This document shows, piece by piece, positions 60,321-64,000 of a DNA stretch of 64,000 bases. The notes under the pieces are model-generated. The model was not told the origin of the DNA. It did not search any database and saw only the letters and a program-made list of their open reading frames with translations. A program made the translations under genes and the position numbers. The stretch's first letter is position 1, and each line of letters begins with the position of its first letter. Origin of the DNA: Natronobeatus ordinarius (lineage in GTDB: Archaea > Halobacteriota > Halobacteria > Halobacteriales > Natrialbaceae); the NCBI RefSeq assembly GCF_024362485.1, contig NZ_CP101456.1, positions 3,286,001 through 3,350,000 of the forward strand. The letters run 5' to 3'.

Positions 60321-61286
60321 ATGGACGAGACGCCACGGGCCGTGGTCCACCACTCCGCCTACGGAACCCACTGGATGAGCGCAGCCGAACTTCGAGCAGC
60401 GATCGTGGAGGCGAACCCGGACGTCGATGTCGTCGTTTCACGGACGGCGACGGAGACGGCCGAGCTCCTCCCGGACGCCGATATCGCGCTGACGTCGTAC
60501 CTCGAGCCGTCGACGCTCGAGCGGGCGACCTCGCTGCGGTGGGTGCAGGCGCTGAGCGCCGGCGTCGACCAGTTGCCGCTCGAGCAGCTCCGCGAGCGCG
60601 AGATCGTGCTCACGAACGCGGCGGGCGTCCACGCTCAGCCGATCGCCGAGCAGGTGCTGGGATACCTGCTCGCGTTCGAACGTCGCCTCGATACGGCGTT
60701 CGAGCGCAAGGAGCGGGGCGTCTGGGAACGGTTCACCGGCGGCGAGCTGGCCGGGAAAACGCTCGGGATCGTCGGCCTCGGGGCGATCGGCACCCGGGTC
60801 GCGGAGATCGCCGCCGCCGTTGGGATGGACGTCGTCGCCACCAAGCGAGACCCCGACGTCGACCTCGACGCGGTCGATCGAGTGTACGGACCGGACGGGC
60901 TCACGGACGTACTCCTCGAGTCGAAGTACGTCCTGCTCGCCTGCCCGTTGACCGACGAGACCGAGGGCCTGATCGGCCGCGAGGAACTCGGCGTGATGAA
61001 CGACGACGCCGTTCTGATCAACGTGGCCCGCGGACCGGTCGTCGACGAGGACGCGCTGGTCGAGGCGCTCCAGCAGCGCGCCATCCGGGGCGCTGCTCTC
61101 GACGTCTTCGAGACCGAGCCGTTACCGGCCGACTCGACGCTGTGGGAGCTCTCGAACGTCATCGTCACGCCGCACAACGCCGGCTCCTCACCGATGCTGG
61201 CCCGGCGGACCGCCGACGTCTTCTGCGAGAATTACGACGCCTTCGTCGACGGCGCACCCGGGCGGATGCGAAACCGGCTGTTCTGA
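60321..61286 (+). CDS. D-2-hydroxyacid dehydrogenase
   Basis: The 321-residue enzyme has the Rossmann motif GIVGLGAIGTRVAEIA, the catalytic Arg in NVARGPVVDEDALV, a Glu in FETEPLP and the His in VTPHNAGSS. It oxidises or reduces 2-hydroxyacids/2-ketoacids with NAD(P). ATG at 60321 is used. It is preceded by a GGTTTAAGTCTC promoter-like element near 60283-60295. Confidence 0.92.
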   Translation: MDETPRAVVHHSAYGTHWMSAAELRAAIVEANPDVDVVVSRTATETAELLPDADIALTSYLEPSTLERATSLRWVQALSAGVDQLPLEQLREREIVLTNAAGVHAQPIAEQVLGYLLAFERRLDTAFERKERGVWERFTGGELAGKTLGIVGLGAIGTRVAEIAAAVGMDVVATKRDPDVDLDAVDRVYGPDGLTDVLLESKYVLLACPLTDETEGLIGREELGVMNDDAVLINVARGPVVDEDALVEALQQRAIRGAALDVFETEPLPADSTLWELSNVIVTPHNAGSSPMLARRTADVFCENYDAFVDGAPGRMRNRLF

Positions 61287-61309
61287 AAGGCGAGCGTCGA
61301 ACGGGTCGG

Positions 61310-62407
61310 TCAGCCGTCGACCCAGGGCGTCGCCGCCGCCACGACCGCCTCGGGCGAAAACGGCGCGTCCGTCCACGGCGGGAGCCGTCGGTCGGGGCCC
61401 GGCGGCTCGAGCGAGGCGGCGTAGCGGTCGACCTGCTCGCGTTCGGCCGCGGCGTCGTACGCGAGGCCGTTGAACGCCGCGTCGGCCCGGTACTGGTCGA
61501 CGAGCCGCCGCCCCGCCTCACGGTAGCGATCGGGAAGCGTCCCGTAGTCGGGGTCGACGCCGCGTTCCTCGAGCGTCCGTAGCAGGGCGCCAGCCACCTC
61601 GCGGCTCATCCCCTCGAGGCCGGTCTCTCCGGCGACCGCGCGGTGGTCGTGTTCGTGGCGGCCGAGATCGACCTGTGCGGTTCCCGAAAACCCGGCGTGA
61701 TCGAAGGCGTCGCCCAGGGTAGCGACCTCGAGCCCCCACGAGCGAGGCGGGCGAAGCTCTCGGACGAGGTCGGCCGTGGCGGCGAACTCCCCCGCCAGCG
61801 CGTACCGGAACGACGCGAGGTAGTCGACGATCGCCTCGTCGTGGGCGTCCGACAGCGTGCGGAGGAGGGGGGCGTAGAACAGCCGGAAGAGCCGGCCGTA
61901 GAGGCGGCCGTTCTCGACGCGGGCGTAGTACCCCTTCGAGAACGCGAATCCCTGCTCGAGCGGTGCGAGCAGGCGGGCAACGTGGTCGGCCGCGTAGCTG
62001 CGGGCGTCGGCGTCGTGGACGACGATCTGATCGCAGGCGTCAGCGGCCGGCCCGAACGCGAGCCAGACGTCGTGGCCCTTCCCGAAGCCGTTCGCGAGTC
62101 CCGCCTCGACCAAGAGGTCCTCGACGCCGGGGGCGTTACACCAGAGGACGCTGGCGGAGAGCGAGAAGGACTCGAGCCACTCGCGAAACGGCTCGATCCG
62201 TCCGGGCGCGGCGCGGACGGGGACGAAGACGTCGGCGGGGTCGGCCCGCTCGAGTTCGGTGAGGACGCGCTCGGCCGCGAGGCTCCCGTGTTCGCGGTCG
62301 GTCATCGGGACGACGACGGCGGCGTCGCTCGTCGACGCATCCTCGGCGGTCGGCGTCGAGTCGGACAGGTCGTGGAGCGTCGTGAGCCGCTCCTGGACGT
62401 ACTCCAT
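61310..62407 (-). CDS. GpgS-like glycosyltransferase
   Basis: The 365-residue protein has the arrangement of glucosyl-3-phosphoglycerate synthase-like enzymes: NGFGKGHDVWLAFGPAAD, the metal-binding acid motif in VVHDADARSYAADHVA and FSKGYYARVENGRLYGRLFR. It may make a compatible solute or a glycolipid/glycan precursor; bacterial relatives make glucosylglycerate. Predicted soluble. The start ATG is at 62405-62407. Confidence 0.75.
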   Translation of the reverse strand: MEYVQERLTTLHDLSDSTPTAEDASTSDAAVVVPMTDREHGSLAAERVLTELERADPADVFVPVRAAPGRIEPFREWLESFSLSASVLWCNAPGVEDLLVEAGLANGFGKGHDVWLAFGPAADACDQIVVHDADARSYAADHVARLLAPLEQGFAFSKGYYARVENGRLYGRLFRLFYAPLLRTLSDAHDEAIVDYLASFRYALAGEFAATADLVRELRPPRSWGLEVATLGDAFDHAGFSGTAQVDLGRHEHDHRAVAGETGLEGMSREVAGALLRTLEERGVDPDYGTLPDRYREAGRRLVDQYRADAAFNGLAYDAAAEREQVDRYAASLEPPGPDRRLPPWTDAPFSPEAVVAAATPWVDG

Positions 62408-62506
62408 CAGTCGGTCCTTCGGCCGGACGGGTAAAACGACCACGGCTCCGGCGAACCGGTCCGCCGGCGGGCGACGTCGGCAGCCGCCGGTCGAACGCCG
62501 ACGCGA

Positions 62507-63721
62507 TCAGCCGTTCACGCCGGCCGGAAGCCGCCCGAGCCGCGAGAGCCCCACGAGAACGAGGAGGATGGCGACGAGGCCGACGGCGAACGCCTGGAAG
62601 ACGGCGTCGAAGCCGATGCCGACGTCGACGAGACCGCCGACGATCGCGCTGCCGGTCGCCTGGATCGGCATCATCGTCCCGCTGAAGAAGGTGTAGGCGC
62701 TCGCGCGGTTTTCGTCGGGCAACGACGCGAGCAGGTAGGTGTCGACCGTCGGAAAGAGGCTGTGGATGACGTAGCCGATGAGCAGCGAGACGACGACGAC
62801 GGCGGCGAGTGACTCGACGTACGTCAGGACGAGCAGGCAGGCGACGAAGCTGCCGAGGATCGAGAACAGGAGGGGTGCGAACGCCACGCGATCGGCGAGC
62901 CAGCCGGCGACGAAAAAGGCCGGGACGCCCGCGGCGAACAGCACCGTCAGGACCGTCCGCGCGAGCCCCTCGCTGAACCCCTTCGTCTCGACGAGGTAGG
63001 TGACGTAGAAGTTGAACAGGCCGTTCCAGACGAGGCCCGTGAAGCCGACGATGAGGACCCCTGTCGCGATCAGCGGCCACTGGCGACGCAATGCCTCGAG
63101 CAGCTGTCGATCACCCCGCCCCGCCGTCGGCATCGTCGCCCGCCGCGAGGAGAGGAACAACGCGGCCGACGAGAGCAACGCTGCGACCGAGATCGTGAGG
63201 AAGACGACGCGCCAGGCCGAAATCGGCCACTCCACGAGGAAGTACGCCCCCACCATCAGCGGCGCGACCACCGCCGCGACCTGGCTCGCGGTGCCGTGGA
63301 TGCCGATCGCCCGCCCGACTCGCATCGGGAACAGTTCGCTGACGAGCGGACTCGCCGAGACGTAGTACATTCCGCTGGCGACGCCCATGAGAAACGCGCC
63401 GACGTAGAGCGCCTCGAGCGTCTGTGCGGTGGCGGCGAACGCCGACGAGCCCGCGAGGACGAGTCCCGTCGTGAGGACGATCCAGTGACGCGGAAACTTC
63501 GTCAGGAGGTAACCAGTCGGAAATCGCAGCGACGCGCTGCCGATCCAGGCGAGGGTGGCGAGCAACCCGACCGCACCCGCGCTCGCGTCGAACGTCGTCC
63601 GGAACGGCTCGAGCAACGGCGCGTAGATCACCCGCCCAAGGTTGACGAGAAAGACCATCACACACAGCGACCCGAAGACGGCGGTTCGACCGGTCGTCCG
63701 CCTGGCCGCCGTCTGGTTCAT
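62507..63721 (-). CDS. Major facilitator superfamily transporter
   Basis: The 404-residue protein has 12 membrane helices and MFS-type loops: LRFPTGYLLTKFPRHWIVLT between helices 2-3 and GWLADRVAFAPLLFSILGS in the second half. Substrate is unknown. It is separated from the GpgS-like gene by 99 bases on the same strand, possibly co-expressed. Confidence 0.9.
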   Translation of the reverse strand: MNQTAARRTTGRTAVFGSLCVMVFLVNLGRVIYAPLLEPFRTTFDASAGAVGLLATLAWIGSASLRFPTGYLLTKFPRHWIVLTTGLVLAGSSAFAATAQTLEALYVGAFLMGVASGMYYVSASPLVSELFPMRVGRAIGIHGTASQVAAVVAPLMVGAYFLVEWPISAWRVVFLTISVAALLSSAALFLSSRRATMPTAGRGDRQLLEALRRQWPLIATGVLIVGFTGLVWNGLFNFYVTYLVETKGFSEGLARTVLTVLFAAGVPAFFVAGWLADRVAFAPLLFSILGSFVACLLVLTYVESLAAVVVVSLLIGYVIHSLFPTVDTYLLASLPDENRASAYTFFSGTMMPIQATGSAIVGGLVDVGIGFDAVFQAFAVGLVAILLVLVGLSRLGRLPAGVNG

Positions 63722-63837
63722 GGACTGGCTCTGGCAGGGATCGATTTTAACGCATCGAACCGATCACCAGTCGTTCAGCTGTGCTGACAGTCAACGAACC
63801 CAGACCTTTTTCTCCTCTAGCTTCGTACGACGTGATC

Positions 63838-64000
63838 ATGAAATCAGTCCGGAAGGCACTTCGGAAGGGCGAACTCGTCAAGGACACCTACCAGCGAGTC
63901 TGCTGTGCGGAGTGTGACAAGCCGCTGAAAACGGAGAACGATCCGGACGAGATCACGACGCTTCGGATCTGTCCGGACTGCGGCATGGAGTGGAAAGAGC
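63838..64000 (+). CDS. HVO_0758-type zinc finger protein, cut by window end
   Basis: The visible 54 codons give MKSVRKALRKGELVKDTYQR, then CCAECDKPL and RICPDCGMEWKE. The CxxC pairs and length match HVO_0758-family zinc-finger proteins of haloarchaea, normally about 56-60 residues. The stop is beyond the window edge. An AT-rich CTTTTTCTCC element lies upstream at about 63807-63816. Confidence 0.8.
   Translation, partial: MKSVRKALRKGELVKDTYQRVCCAECDKPLKTENDPDEITTLRICPDCGMEWKE

Overview
The window is chromosomal DNA of a halophilic archaeon, most likely from the Natrialba/Natronorubrum/Haloterrigena group (inferred from protein style, not searched). Evidence: high-GC coding DNA, acidic proteins, archaeal ribosomal proteins (S3Ae, S15, L21e), RNA polymerase subunit F, a KEOPS subunit, a UbiA-type enzyme for archaeal ether lipids, halophile-type Tat/lipobox secretion signals and haloarchaeal families such as HalOD1, Bat-type HTH proteins and small zinc fingers.

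Region by region. 1-9 kb is an accessory, lower-GC stretch: a decayed IS630 transposase, a ketopantoate-reductase/hydrolase fusion, a CPBP membrane protease, two 5'-truncated genes joined head to head, a secreted protein, tRNA-Arg and an intact TnpB element lodged at the stop codon of a cyclodeaminase gene. 9-24 kb is mainly housekeeping: cyclodeaminase, ether-lipid prenyltransferase, RAD55/KaiC-like ATPase, CoA-binding protein, DHH nuclease, secreted phospholipase-D-like protein, HEAT-repeat protein, archaetidylserine synthase, blue copper lipoprotein and the rps15 / RecJ-like / pcc1 / rps3ae cluster. 25 kb holds tRNA-Ala with a duplicated 3' end (integration scar). 26-32 kb holds a cystathionine synthase/lyase and the cluster rpl21e-rpoF-DUF655-ksgA, then MscS and HemK2. 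32-40 kb carries regulators, stress proteins and enzymes (Lrp-TRASH, Usp, NikR-like, Rieske, formamidase-like, Bat-like, HalOD1, DUF309). 40.6-41.2 kb is a hairpin-bounded, structured non-coding element; then tRNA-Leu and a 1401-residue secreted protein with a complete thermonuclease domain. 46-49.7 kb has a small Hsp20, a FAD oxidase/creatininase pair and a haloarchaeal conserved protein.

49.9-58.5 kb is the most coherent functional unit: a DtxR/SirR-type metal regulator, a metal ABC importer (binding protein, ATPase, permease), a P1B-4 heavy-metal efflux ATPase and several copies of an iron-box-like motif TTAG-N6-CTAA at their promoters. A fifth promoter of the same design (58414-58440) faces rightward into DNA with no convincing gene. 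58.9-64 kb returns to ordinary genes: NUDIX, hydroxyacid dehydrogenase, GpgS-like glycosyltransferase, MFS exporter and a zinc-finger protein cut by the window end.

Non-coding structure is rich: gene-end palindromic repeats (14.8, 24.9, 45.9, 46.8 kb), an IS630-type MITE (11.4 kb) with a relic (40.0 kb), a 25-bp minisatellite (29.9 kb) and paired hairpins with direct repeats (58.75-58.9 kb).
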